This document shows positions 49,708 through 59,325 of a DNA stretch of 64,000 nt, in pieces. Both the position numbers and the translations under genes were made by a program. The stretch comes from Streptacidiphilus sp. 4-A2 (GTDB taxonomy: Bacteria > Actinomycetota > Actinomycetes > Streptomycetales > Streptomycetaceae): contig JAAFYY010000001.1 of assembly GCA_014284505.1 (NCBI GenBank), positions 1,364,001 to 1,428,000 of the forward strand, written 5' to 3'. Every line of letters starts with the position of its first letter. Within the stretch, counting starts at the first letter, position 1. The notes beneath the pieces were generated by a model. The model worked only from the letters and a program-made list of their open reading frames with translations, was not told where the DNA came from and did no database searches.

Positions 49708-50117
49708 ATGCTCAGTGTTTCCCGCCCTCCCCACACCCCCGCGCGGCGGCCCAGGTGATCGGCGCGCTCACGATCGTGGTCTCCGTCGCGGCGCTGCTGC
49801 TCGCGGCGTGGTGCGGACTGGCGACGGCCCGCGACCAGCCCACCAAGGACTGGCACATGATCGGCATGGCCGTGGTGACCGTGCTGGCCCTGGCGCAGCT
49901 GGTGGTCGGCATCGTCCAGGTCTCCTCGGGCCACAAGCCCACCGGCGGGGCGGTGGTCTTCCTCGCCTACGCGGTCGGCACGATGCTGATCGTCCCGGCG
50001 GGCATGTCACTGGTGGAGCGCACCCGCTGGGGCTCCGCGATCGCGACGGCCGGCGGACTGGTGGTGGCCGCACTTGAGTTGCGGCTGGTCCAGGTCTGGG
50101 GAGGCGGGCATGGCTGA
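49708..50117 (+). CDS. Small integral membrane protein
   Basis: About 136 residues. A short Pro/Arg head (MLSVSRPPHTPARR) is followed, after a lost base near 49,747, by four helices: VIGALTIVVSVAALLLAAWC, MAVVTVLALAQLVVGIVQVS, AVVFLAYAVGTMLIVPAGMS and ATAGGLVVAALELRLVQVWG. Function unknown; it resembles uncharacterised Streptomyces proteins placed upstream of a paired small membrane protein. It overlaps the next gene by 8 nt. Confidence 0.78.
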
Positions 50118-50649
50118 GGCGAAGCCCGAACAGGGCACACCGAGCGGGAGCAGGCAGGGCTTGAGCACGCAGGGCGAGGCAGAGGGCAAGGCGCGGAACA
50201 TGACGCAGGGCGGCACGAAGCACAAGATCGGCGAAGGTCCCGGGCGGCTGCTGGTGAGCCTGTACGGGCTGTTCACGGTCGCGGCCGGTTCACGCGCGGT
50301 CTACCAGCTGCTGGCGCAGTACCACAAGGCGCCGCTCTCCTACATCCTCTCCGCCTTCTCCGCCGCGCTGTACGCGTTCATCCTGGTGACGCTGGTCCGC
50401 GGCGGCGAGTCGGCCCGGCGGATCGCGCTGGCCTGCTGCGGCGTGGAGCTCGCCGGGGTGCTGGTGGTCGGCACGCTGACCATCGTCATGCCCTCGGCCT
50501 TCCACGACCAGACCGTGTGGTCCTACTACGGGGTCGACTACCTGGGCATCCCGCTGATCCTGCCGGTCACCGGCATCATCTGGCTGCGCCGGGCGGCCCA
50601 GCAGGGCGGGACCGCCGCGGCCCCGGCCCAGCTGACCGCCGACGCCTGA
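50110..50649 (+). CDS. Small integral membrane protein, partner of the preceding gene
   Basis: 179 residues. Hydrophilic Gly/Gln head (EAKPEQGTPSGSRQGLSTQG) then four helices (LLVSLYGLFTVAAGSRAVYQ, SYILSAFSAALYAFILVTLV, RIALACCGVELAGVLVVGTL, LGIPLILPVTGIIWLRRAAQ). Intact frame; ATG 50110 overlaps the preceding stop by 8 nt, so co-translated. Unknown function; the AVYQLL/AQYHKAPL motif is typical of actinobacterial conserved membrane proteins. The paired genes may form one complex (inference). Confidence 0.78.
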   Translation: MAEAKPEQGTPSGSRQGLSTQGEAEGKARNMTQGGTKHKIGEGPGRLLVSLYGLFTVAAGSRAVYQLLAQYHKAPLSYILSAFSAALYAFILVTLVRGGESARRIALACCGVELAGVLVVGTLTIVMPSAFHDQTVWSYYGVDYLGIPLILPVTGIIWLRRAAQQGGTAAAPAQLTADA

Positions 50650-50715
50650 CCGCCGACGTCCGACCGGCGGCGGTACCCAGGCAGGACGGGCTTCGGCAGC
50701 ACATAGGATCGGGTG

Positions 50716-51282
50716 GTGCCGAAGCTGTGGAACGAGACGATCGAGGCGCACCGCCATGCGGTCCGGGAGACCACCCTGGACGTCACCGCGGCGCTGCTGG
50801 CCGAGCACGGGCCGGCCTCGGTGACCATGTCCCGGATCGCCGCGGCGGCCGGGATCGGCCGGGCGACCCTCTACAAGTACTTCCCCGATGTGGAGTCGGT
50901 GCTGGCGGCCTGGCACCTGCGCGAGGCCGGGAACCGGCTGGCCCGGCTGGTCGAGGTGCGCGACCGCGAGCCCGATCCGGGGAAGCGCCCGGCAGCGGTG
51001 CGGGCCTACGCGCTCCTGGTCCGTGAGCAGCGGATGGGAGCGCTCCCGGTCGGCACCGAGGGGGCCCGGCGCGCCCGGCAGCCGCTGCTCGACCTGCTTC
51101 GCGAGCTGCTGGCAGCGGCCGCCGGCAGCGGCACGGTCCGCGCCGACACCGCCCCCGAGGAGTTGGCCGGCTACTGCCTGCACGCCCTGGGCGCGGCCGC
51201 CGAACTGCCGTCGGCGGCGGCGGCGGAACGGCTGGTCACGGTGGTCCTGGACGGGCTGCGCCCGGCGTCCGCTCCGGGCTGA
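50716..51282 (+). CDS. TetR-family regulator
   Basis: About 188 residues, intact. HTH: HRHAVRETTLDVTAALLAEH, GPASVTMSRIAAAAGIGRAT, LYKYFPDVESVLAAWHLREA. C-terminal helices (LLDLLRELLAAAAGSGTVRA, ELAGYCLHALGAAAELPSAA) resemble TetR_C of unknown ligand. GTG 50716 is favoured over GTG 50713 because TAGGAT (50704-50709) ends exactly 6 nt before it, the leaderless spacing seen at other genes here. It follows the two small membrane proteins on the same strand, separated by 66 nt. Confidence 0.87.
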   Translation: MPKLWNETIEAHRHAVRETTLDVTAALLAEHGPASVTMSRIAAAAGIGRATLYKYFPDVESVLAAWHLREAGNRLARLVEVRDREPDPGKRPAAVRAYALLVREQRMGALPVGTEGARRARQPLLDLLRELLAAAAGSGTVRADTAPEELAGYCLHALGAAAELPSAAAAERLVTVVLDGLRPASAPG

Positions 51283-51309
51283 CCCGGCATGGCGGGTGGC
51301 CGCGCCGGG

Positions 51310-51855
51310 TCAGCCCAGGGCCCTTCGTCCGTAGGGCAGATGACAGCTGATCTGCTTGCCGGTAGGGGTCCGCATCACCCGCCAGCCCGGGGCCAGCAGG
51401 TCCACCAGCGGGAGCCCGCGCCCGGACTCCGCCCCGCAGTCCGAGGGCATGCCGGAGCGCCTGGGCAGCGCCATCCGGTCCGGGTCGTGCACCTTGACGG
51501 TGACCCCGCGCGAGTCGGTGTCCACCTCGACCACCAGCGGGACGAAGTCACCGCAGGCCCGCACCGAGTTCCCGATCAGCTCCGAGGCCACCAACTGGAC
51601 GTCCTGGGCCAGCTCGGCGTCGATGCCGGCCGCGGCGAGGGTGGCGGCGGCAAGTTCGCGGACAAATCGCAGATGGTATGCGGACGCGCTCATATGAACA
51701 GCGAATCCCGTCGCCCGGACCAGCAGATAGAAGCCGGGAGCCGCCTCAGCCACCGTAGCCGCCGGCTGGGCGGGCTGGTGCCCCGAGCGCACGGCGACGC
51801 GGGGCGATTCGGCGATCCGCAGACGGGTCCGGTCATGGTGCATGGCGCGCTCCAA
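51310..51855 (-). CDS. ATP-binding anti-sigma/serine kinase-like protein (RsbW family HATPase)
   Basis: 181 residues, intact. The HATPase fold is recognised by the N-box SELIGNSVRACGDFVPLVVE, the G1-like VTVKVHDPDRMALP and the G2-like ESGRGLPLVDLLAPGWRVMR. Streptomyces has dozens of such short regulators; they bind and phosphorylate anti-anti-sigma partners. The N-terminal 50 residues (HHDRTRLRIAESPRVAVRSG) are unconserved. ATG 51855, with an in-frame ATG at 51843. No partner gene is adjacent, so its target is unknown. Confidence 0.83.
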   Translation of the reverse strand: MERAMHHDRTRLRIAESPRVAVRSGHQPAQPAATVAEAAPGFYLLVRATGFAVHMSASAYHLRFVRELAAATLAAAGIDAELAQDVQLVASELIGNSVRACGDFVPLVVEVDTDSRGVTVKVHDPDRMALPRRSGMPSDCGAESGRGLPLVDLLAPGWRVMRTPTGKQISCHLPYGRRALG

Positions 51856-52254
51856 GTAAAGTACGGGCCCCCGAGCCCAGTTGACCGGGGCCGTGTCGTG
51901 AAGAGGAGTCAGGGGACACGTCGGCCTCCAAGGAGGGGGATCGTTACAGCGGACCGACGCGCGGATTGGACATCATCGCCACGAAGCGTGACGAAGAACT
52001 ACGCTTCGCAACCACGCCCACAGAGTGCCCTGGGATCGCTCGCGCGGGCAATATGAGACCTGATATTTCATCAGATCGGTTGTCCATGGGCCCGCCGGAG
52101 CAGCGCCGCAGCGACCCGGCGAGTAATGGGGATTCCTTGGAAATCCGGGCCCCGCAGCCGAGTTCCGCCCACCGGCCGCAGGGGCGCCCGGCCCCGGCCG
52201 ACGGCGGATCGCGACCCGCCGCGCGCCCCCGGGCGGACCGGGTTTGATGTCTCC
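51856..52254. other. Intergenic region between divergent RsbW-like and SWIM genes
   Basis: About 400 nt. It contains CGAAGCG-N13-CGCTTCG (51982-51988 and 52002-52008), a 7-bp hairpin, and CTGAT-ATTTC-ATCAG near 52,061, a short dyad in relatively A/T-rich DNA. These may be operator sites or a promoter; no gene is convincing. Confidence 0.5.
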
Positions 52255-53174
52255 ATGGCATTGAGCGTGACCACAGACACCGTACGGGCCGCAGCGGCGG
52301 CCGACGCATACCGTGACGGCGAGCGGCTGTTCGACGCCGCCGCGGTCGACCATCTGGAATCCGGCTACGGCGGCCTGAACGCCGACGTCACCGACGAGGA
52401 CACCGCCTGGCAGGTCTGGGTCGGCGTCAACGGCCGTACGCTGACCGGGGAGTGCGACTGCCCGCAGGCCCGCCCGGAGGTGCTGTGCGCGCACGGCGTG
52501 GCCACCGCCCTGGCCGCCGTGGCGGCCGGGATCAGCTGGCCCTCCGCCGTCGCGGCCGAGGCCGGGGCCCCGCAGGGCCTGGCCGAGTCGCGCTTCCTGG
52601 CGCTCGCCGGGACGCTGGGCGCGGAGCGGCTGGCCGCGCTGGTGGCCCGGCACGCGGTCCGCGACCGGCTGCTCGCCACCGAGCTGGAGGTGGCCACCGG
52701 CCAGCTCGGCGCACCGGTCGGCGCCGACCTGGCCGCGCTGCGGGCCCTGACCGACCAGGCCCGGTCCATACCCGACGGCGACGACGACTACGACCTGTAC
52801 GACATCGTCCGGGCGGTCCGGGCGGTCCTGGCGGAGCTGGACGCCCTCGCGCTGCGCCCGCCGACACCGGAGCTGCTGGACGCGGCCGAGTACGCCGTCG
52901 AGAGCTGGGACCGGCTGGCCTGCGTGCTCGCCCAGGACTGGCGGACCAGCCGGAGATCGAGCAGACCGGCGCGCAACTGGCCGATCTGCACCTGGAGTTG
53001 TGCGAGCAGCTGACCCCGGAGCCGAAGCGGCTGGCGGCCCGGCTGGCCGCGCTGTTCCGCGCCGCCGAGGCCGGCCCGGATCCGGAGGCCGGCAGCTGCC
53101 TGCACCCGGCCGCCGCCTACCGGGCCCTGCTCGGCCCGGAGGGGCTGGCCGAGCTCGACCGCCTGGCGGACTGA
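52255..53174 (+). CDS. SWIM zinc-finger protein
   Basis: About 306 residues. The CxC-x8-CxH SWIM motif is GECDCPQARPEVLCAHGVAT, preceded by WQVWVGVNGRTLT. Downstream is a helical region (LAESRFLALAGTLGAERLAA, VRDRLLATELEVATGQLGAP) and after one frameshift near 52,950 a tail (QLADLHLELCEQLTPEPKRL). SWIM domains bind DNA, RNA or protein. The family member is uncharacterised, widespread in Streptomyces, and normally paired with MoxR/VWA genes, which are absent here. ATG 52255 follows GATGTCTCC with no strong Shine-Dalgarno. Confidence 0.82.
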
Positions 53175-53219
53175 CAAACCCGACGCCCACAACCGGACGG
53201 GCCGAACCCGGCGGCCCGC

Positions 53220-53971
53220 TCAGCGGGCGGAGAGGCGGCGGAACACCGGGCGGGGCAGGTGCCGCAGCCCGGCCATCACCAGCCGCAGGGCGCCGGGCAC
53301 CCAGACCGTGGCACTGCCGCGGCGCAGGCCGGCGGCGATGGCCTCGGCCACCGCCTCCGGCGTGGTGGCGAAGGGCGCCGGGGGCAGCCCTGGGTCATCC
53401 GGCCGTGCACAAAGCCCGGCCGGACCACCATCACCCGCGCCCCGGAGCCGTGCAGCGAGTCGCCGAGGCCCTGGGCGAAGGCGTCCAGACCGGCCTTGGT
53501 CGAGCCGTAGATGAAGTTGTCCCGGCGGGCCCGCTCCCCCGCGACCGAGGAGAGCACGACCAGCGCGCCGTGCCCCTGGCGGCGCAGCGCCTGGGCGCTC
53601 GCCAGTCCGCTGGAGATCCCGCCCAGGTAGTTGACCTGGGCCACCGCCACCGCCGCGGCCGGCTCCCGCTCGTCCCGCAGCTGCTCGCCGAGGACGCCGA
53701 AGGCCAGCAGCACCACGTCGATGTCGCCCTCGGCGAAGACCTTGCCGATGACCACCTCATGGGTGTCGGTGGCGGCGGCGTCGAAGTCGTGCACGCTCAC
53801 CTCCGCGCCGAGGGCGGTCAGTTCGGCGGCCCGCCGCGGAGAGCGCCGGGGAGGGCCCGCCAGGTGCACCCGGGGTGGTGTGCGGTCCTGACCAGGCGGC
53901 GCGGGGCCAGGCCGATCTCGGAGGAGCCGCCGAGCAGCAGCAGGGACTGGGGCTGGCCGAGGAGTCAGCAC
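53220..53971 (-). CDS. dprE2: Decaprenylphosphoryl-2-keto-ribose reductase-like SDR (DprE2)
   Basis: About 250 residues, SDR fold. The N-terminal cofactor motif LLLLGGSSEIGLA (GxxxGxG type) appears after one frame shift near 53,945; then AAELTALGAEVSVHDFDAAA, the SDR active site LVVLSSVAGERARRDNFIYG STKAGLDAF with the Ser and Tyr-xxx-Lys (split here over two quoted parts), and MVVRPGFVHGRMTQG. It continues in another frame to TVWVPGALRLVMAGLRHLPR. In mycobacteria DprE2 works with DprE1 to epimerise decaprenylphosphoryl-ribose to the arabinose form. GTG 53971 overlaps the end of the DprE1-like gene, fitting a coupled pair. Confidence 0.83.
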
Positions 53972-55349
53972 GGGCGCGGTCCTTCCGGGAGGCGTCGCGC
54001 GAGCAGGCCGAGGCGGCGGGCGAGATCGGAGACAAAGCGGTCGTGCGGGTCGATCCGGGCCCGCAGTTCGCGAAGTCGTCCAGCCTGGGGTACATCCGGG
54101 CGAGTGACCCGGGTGCAGCCGGGAGTCCTTGGCCAGGTAGATCCGCCCCCCGGCGGCGAGCACCTGCTCGCCAGGGTGTCCAGCAGCGGTCCGAGGCCCG
54201 GCAGGGCGCGGGGATGTCCAGGGCGAGGCCAGCCGGGTGCGGGAAGGAGAGCCAGCCCGGGTCGGCGGCGCCGAAGCGCTTGAGCACGGCGAGGAAGCCG
54301 GGCAGCGGTGGCGGCTGATGGTCTCCACGATCCGCCGCAGCGCGGTTTCCGCGCCGTAGGGCACCACGAACTGGTACTGCACGAATCCGGCACGGCCGTA
54401 GATGTGTTCCAGTCGCCAGCGCGTCCAGCGGGTGGAAGAAGGCGGAGATGGACTGAGCTGTCCGCGCCGCTCGCGCGGGCCCGCCGGTACCAGAACACGT
54501 TGAACAGGCCGACGGTGGCCGGGGTGAGCAGCCCGCCGGGCATCCCGCGGGTGGTCAGCGGCAGGCTGGTCGGCCGGAAGCGCAGCGGGTCGCGGCGGTG
54601 GCCGGGCGCAGCCGGTCGGCTCGGCGTGGTCGCCCGGGAGCACCGCGCGCCCGGTGCGGCGCCCCGGGCGAGCAGGTCGATCCAGGCGACGGAGTAGCCG
54701 TAGCGGTGGTCGGTGGACTCCAGGCGGTCCATCAGGTCGTCGAGGTCGGTGGCGCGTTCGGTGTCGACGCTCATCAGCGAGCTGCGCACCGGCAGCAGCC
54801 GGATCTGCGCGGAGAGGATCACCCCGGTCAGGCCATGCCGCCGGTGGGTCGCCCAGAAAGCTCCGGGTCGTGCTCGGGAGCACCCGCACCGCGCGTCCGC
54901 GGTGAGCAGTTCCAGGGAGCGCACATGGCGTCCGAAGCCGCCGCTGACGTGGTGGTTCTTGCCGTGGACGTCGGCGGCCACGGCCCCGCCCACGGTGACC
55001 TGGCGGGTGCCCGGGGTGACCGGCACGAACCAGCCGAGCGGCAGCAGCAGCCGCATCAGCCGCTCCAGGCTGACCCCGGCTCGCAGTCGACCACCCCGCC
55101 CTGGACGTCGATGGAGCGGATGGCGGTGAGCGCGGTCATGTCCAGGACGGTGCCGCCGGCGTTCTGCGCGGCGTCGCCGTAGGAGCGGCCGAGGCCCCGG
55201 CGAGGGTGCCGCGGGCTCCGGGGCGCGCAGGGCGGCGATCACCTCCTCGCGCGGCCGGGCTGAGCACCCGCGCGGCGTCGGGGCGGTGCGCCCCATCCGG
55301 ACAGGGTCAGCACCCGGTCCGGCCCGGCTGTGTCTGCTGGCAAGCGCAC
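53965..55349 (-). CDS. dprE1: Decaprenylphosphoryl-ribose 2-oxidase-like flavoenzyme (DprE1)
   Basis: About 460 residues of FAD-linked VAO-type oxidase. [40 protein letters not shown] is the DprE1 signature (GGAVAxDxHGKNHH), and the C-terminal segments [17 protein letters not shown] and [18 protein letters not shown] match the family. The Cys that covalently binds benzothiazinones in mycobacteria cannot be placed with confidence in this damaged sequence. Several frameshifts occur in the N-terminal 100 residues and between 54,100 and 54,900. The start, GTG 55349 (leading to [17 protein letters not shown]), is tentative. DprE2 follows with a 7-nt overlap. Confidence 0.83.
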
Positions 55350-55407
55350 ACGGTATCGTCTCCCCTGCTGACAAATCGCCACATTCGGTACAAATCACTG
55401 GAGCGGC

Positions 55408-56016
55408 ATGACCGTGACCGGCCCCCGACGGCAACTGACCCCGGACAGGAACCGGCCCCCGGGTCGGCGCCGACCCCGAACAGGAACCGGCCCCCGGCGG
55501 GGTCGGCGCGGCAGCTGACCTGCGGCTGCTGCGCGCGGCGCGGGCGGCGGCCGAGCGGCCGCCGGTGCCGCCGCGGGCCGGGCGCTGTCACTGGCGGGCG
55601 AGCACGGCGCGGTGTGGCTGGCGGCCGGCCTGGCCGGGCAGCCGTGGACGGCGGCCGCGCGCGCCTGGCTGCGGGCCACCGCGCTGGTCGCCGGGCGCAT
55701 CTGGCGAGCATGGGCGTCAAGCGGGTGGTGCGCCGCCCGCGCGACTGCCCGGCTGGAGCCGCTGGTGCGGACCGCCGGCCGGCACAGCTTCCCGAGCTCG
55801 CACGCCGCCTCCTCGCGCGGCGGTGCTGGCCTTCCAGCGGCTGCTGCCCGGGCCGCCGACGGCGCTGCTGGCGGCCGCGATCTGTGCCTCCCGGCTGTGC
55901 GTGGGTGTGCACTATCCCTCGGACGTGCTGGCCGGGGCCGCGCTCGGGCCACCGGCGCGGCACTGGGGCGCGGCTGGGCTGGGCGGGCGGTCACGGGTGG
56001 GTCGCCAGGCCGGTGA
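55408..56016 (+). CDS. PAP2-family phosphatase
   Basis: About 203 residues. The three phosphatase motifs occur: GVKRVVRRPR (KxxxxxxRP), FPSSHA (PSGH-like) and ICASRLCVGVHYPSDVLAGA (SRxxxxxHxxxD). Together with neighbours DprE1/E2 and UbiA-type transferase this matches the phosphatase that dephosphorylates the prenylphosphoryl-phosphoribose intermediate. Frame changes occur near 55,520, 55,565, 55,700 and 55,820; the quoted motifs come from adjacent frames. ATG 55408 has GGAG 6 nt upstream. Divergent from DprE1 and overlapping the UbiA-type gene tail-to-tail by 26 nt. Confidence 0.8.
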
Positions 56017-56933
56017 CGAACACCACCAGCCACACGCCTCCAGACAGACCATCGGCAGTCGCGGATGATCAGGTCCTCGATGTTGCCCGCGGTCCGTTGG
56101 CGGTCAGCCGGTCGAACCGGACAGGCGCAGACCAGGGTATCGCGGTGGCCAGGTGCCAGCGCCCGCTCCAGGAGTCGGTCTCGGTCGTCGCCCAGGCCAG
56201 ATAGGCCGCGACCATCAGCAGCGCGGTCACCCGCTGGGCGACCCAGGCCGCGGGGGTGTAGCGGCGCAGCGAGGGCCGGTGCCGGGCGGCCGGGCGCCAG
56301 CGAGGTTATCTCGGTGTAGCGCTTGGCGATCACCACCAGCAGCGCGCCGAGGCTGCACACCAGCACGAACCAGCCGGACGGCGGCACCTTGCGGCCGCCG
56401 CGCCGCCAGTGCCGCAGCACGAAGCCGGAGGCGACCAGGGCCATCTCGATCACCGGCAGATGCTTGAGCCGAACGAGTACAGGAACGAGGTGGCCAGGTA
56501 GGCGGTGACCGCCAGGGCCAGGCCGTAGTCGGATATCAACAGGCTGACGGCGGCCACCAGCACGCCTGCGAGCAGCACGCAGCCGGCCGCGAGCGCCAGC
56601 GCGTGGTTCCGCTCAGATCCCCGCAGGCCACCGGCCGCAGGCACTTGCGCGGTGCTGCCGGTCCGTTCGGCGTCGACCGCGTCATTGACGAAGTACACCG
56701 CAGGAGGCAAGGGTGAACACCAGCAGCGCCACGGTCGCGCCGCTGAGGGCCGCGCTGCCGCGCGCAGCGCGGAGCCGGTCAGCGGCGCGCGAAAGACCAG
56801 GAAGTTCTTCGGCCACTGCGGGGGCGGGCGGTGCGCACCGCGCCACCGGCCAGCGCACCCAGACCGGCCCCTGGCCGGCAGCAGGTGCTGACGGCCGCGG
56901 CTGCGGGGGGCCGGGCCGGCTGCTGGCGCTCAT
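55991..56933 (-). CDS. UbiA-family phosphoribosyltransferase (prenylphosphate 5-phosphoribose synthase-like)
   Basis: About 314 residues with the UbiA fold. Frame-repaired N-terminus reads RPRQWPKNFLVFRAPLTG, followed by LSGATVALLVFTLASCGVYF, FVNDAVDAERTGSTA (the Asp-rich NDxxD motif, here with T/G following) and AVTAYLATSFLYSFG; then VIEMALVASGFVLRHWRRGG. This is the DPPR synthase (Rv3806c) signature, transferring phosphoribose to polyprenyl-phosphate. Several frameshifts (56,850, 56,700, 56,470 and 56,300-56,100). It ends at 55991 in LVVFVTGLATHP. ATGA overlap with the upstream glycosidase gene. Confidence 0.8.
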
Positions 56934-58265
56934 CGGGCGTACACGGCCGTGAAGTCACGGCTGATCGTAGTTACCGGTCGGCCGGGCGCTCCTGGGTGGG
57001 GAGCAGCTTCACCGGCGTGGGGTTGGCCGGATCCGGCGTCGGCTTGTAGTACATGTAGGACATCCAGGCCGGGTTGATGTCCAGTTGCATGGCCTGGACA
57101 CAGCCCGCCGCTGGAGCAGGTCGGCCAGGGTGCGCACGGACAGCGCCGGGCCGTAGACGTAGACGGCGCGCCGTCGCGGGTGACCCCGGCGCCGGAGCGC
57201 CAGACGAAGTAGTTGCCGGCGATGGTCAGGCCCAGCCGCTCTCGACGTTGTTGTCGACCGTCGGGCACCTTGCCGTTGTCCACGATCAGGTTGAGGTTCT
57301 GCCGTACCCCCACCACCTGCGGGGTCATCGTCACGTCGCGGCCCCAGGCGCCGACCGCGACCCGCGTGCGGTAGTACAACAGCGAGGCGTCGTCGTCGGT
57401 GAGCGTGCCCCGGGTGACCCGTTCAGGAAGAAGCCGCCGCGGGCCTCGTCGACCTTGAAGCCGCCGTTGAAGGTGGCCATCAGACCGGTGCGCTGGCCGG
57501 CCGGGATGGACGGCGGCACGCCCAGGCGCCCGGCCCGGGGTCCGACTCGCCCGGGTGCAGCGCGAACCGCAGCAGCCGCTGGTCCATGGAGACCACCCGG
57601 CGACATAGGAGGTGTGGTCGGCGTCGGGCCGGACATAGGCGCCGTACAGGGCCGGGGTGCCGTGGACGCTGCCGAGGACCTGCCAGGTGCCCTCGCCGGG
57701 CAGCGGCGGTCCGGCCGGGGAGGCGAGCCTGGGCGGCATCACCGCCGGGATCGCGGGCTTGGCGCCGCTGCCGGGGGCAGCGCCGCCGGCGGGCACCAGC
57801 GCCATGTCCGGCCGGCCGCCGACAGCCGGCGGGTGCGCCTCGTACTGGAGCTTCTCCAGGGCGGTGACCACCGGTCCGAGCTGGTGGTCGCGCCCCCATT
57901 CGGCGACCCGGGCGGCCACGCTGTCGTCGCCGGGGGCGGCCAGCGCGCAGCCCAGCGACCAGCTGAGCCATCCGGCGAACACGGCCAGCAGCGCCAGTAC
58001 CACCCGGACGCCGCGCCGGGCCAGCAGCCGCCGCACCGGCCGCGCCGCTTCGGGAGCGGCCGGCTATGCCCGGCTCGACGGTCCGCGGCTCGTCCGTGCT
58101 GCTTCCCTTGCTGCTTCCCGTGGGGTCTCCCGGCGTCTCCGGGAGCTCCGCAGTCCCCGGGATTCCTGGACTCCCCGGGATTTCTGGCGTCTGCCTGGTG
58201 TTTCCTGGCGTCGGTGGGGTGTGCACGCGGACCTGCTTCCTGCGGCCGGGCCCGGATACGGGCAT
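56930..58265 (-). CDS. Phosphodiester glycosidase-like (NAGPA/DUF2233-type) membrane protein
   Basis: About 440 residues. A Pro/Thr/Gly-rich cytosolic head, one transmembrane helix (RVVLALLAVFAGWLSWSLGC), then an extracytoplasmic domain with MATFNGGFKVDEARGGFF, the conserved NGGF segment of phosphodiester glycosidases, and RQNLNLIVDNGKVP with NYFVWRSGAGVTRDG. Such enzymes remove sugars attached through phosphodiesters and occur beside prenylphosphoryl-sugar genes. Several frameshifts throughout. Start near ATG 58265 is chosen to include the head; the clean frame otherwise begins at 58036. It shares an ATGA overlap with the UbiA-type gene, implying a two-gene operon. Confidence 0.77.
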
Positions 58266-58443
58266 GCCGAGAGATACGGGCGTGAGAGGGAACGGCCGCT
58301 CGGGCCTCCGGCGGTGGGCGTCCTGCGGGCACCGCCTCCTCCGGGCACCCGCCCGGTAGGAGTCCCGCCGCGTTTCACGCTAAGCAGCCGCCGCCGACCT
58401 CGCCTGTTCGACTAGGCAGTACGGGGGGCGCCCGGGCGGCGGC

Positions 58444-59325
58444 TCAGGACAGCACGCGGCGGCGGAAGTTGCGCAGGCCCAGGCCCAGGAAGAGCACGCA
58501 GAAGCCGGTCAGCACCGGGTAGACGATGTAGAGATGCATGTGGGAGGTGTCGGTGAGGGCTGCGCGCATGCCCTCCGCGATATAGATCAACGGGTTGATC
58601 AGCACCAGCACCTGGAGCCACGGAAATCCACCCACATGGACCAGCGACAGCCGGGTCCACTGGTAGTACGTGCCGCCGAGGAAGACCAGCGGCAGCACCA
58701 CGAAACCGAACATCAGCCCGATGTTGCGGGGTTCGAAGGTGGTGCCCAGCAGCAGTCCCAGCGAGGTCATCGCCACGCAGGCGAGCGGGATCAGGGTGAG
58801 CACGATCCACCAGTGCACCGACAGGTGGGCGTGCACCCCGGGCGCGTGCACCACGGCGGCGATCGGGAACACGATCACCGCCGAGATCAGCGCCTGCACC
58901 GCCCCGGACAGCACCCGGGCGACCGCGACCAGCCAGATCGGGCAGGGGGCCTGCACCCGGTCCTCGATCTCCCGGGTGAAGCCGAACTCCTGGGACAGCT
59001 GGATCGCCACCGACTGGATGCCCTGGAACATGATCGCGATCGCGACCACCCCGGGGACCAGCACGGTGGCGAAGTCCGACTCGCCGCTCGCGCCGCCGCC
59101 CCCGCCCACTCCCTGGCCGATGGTCGGGAAGACGTACAGGAAGACGAACACCAGCAGCAGCGGCTGCATCAGGGTCCGGCCGACGAACTCGCCGAAGTTC
59201 TTCCGCAGCACCAGCAGGTCACGGCGGATCAGCGCGGCCAGCGCGGCCCGGGAGGCCACCGCGACCGAGCGCTCCGGACCCACCGACACCGGCCCGGGTG
59301 TCGGGCCTTCCCCGGTCCCGGTCAT
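58444..59325 (-). CDS. ABC-2-type exporter permease
   Basis: 293 residues, intact. Six helices with GEFVGRTLMQPLLLVFVFLY, a VLVPGVVAIAIMFQGIQSVA core and a final MHLYIVYPVLTGFCVLFLGL. DrrB-like, as in daunorubicin-type two-component exporters. Its ATG (59325) overlaps the ATPase stop by 4 nt. The exported compound is unknown; neither a biosynthetic cluster nor a regulator is adjacent. Confidence 0.9.
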   Translation of the reverse strand: MTGTGEGPTPGPVSVGPERSVAVASRAALAALIRRDLLVLRKNFGEFVGRTLMQPLLLVFVFLYVFPTIGQGVGGGGGASGESDFATVLVPGVVAIAIMFQGIQSVAIQLSQEFGFTREIEDRVQAPCPIWLVAVARVLSGAVQALISAVIVFPIAAVVHAPGVHAHLSVHWWIVLTLIPLACVAMTSLGLLLGTTFEPRNIGLMFGFVVLPLVFLGGTYYQWTRLSLVHVGGFPWLQVLVLINPLIYIAEGMRAALTDTSHMHLYIVYPVLTGFCVLFLGLGLRNFRRRVLS

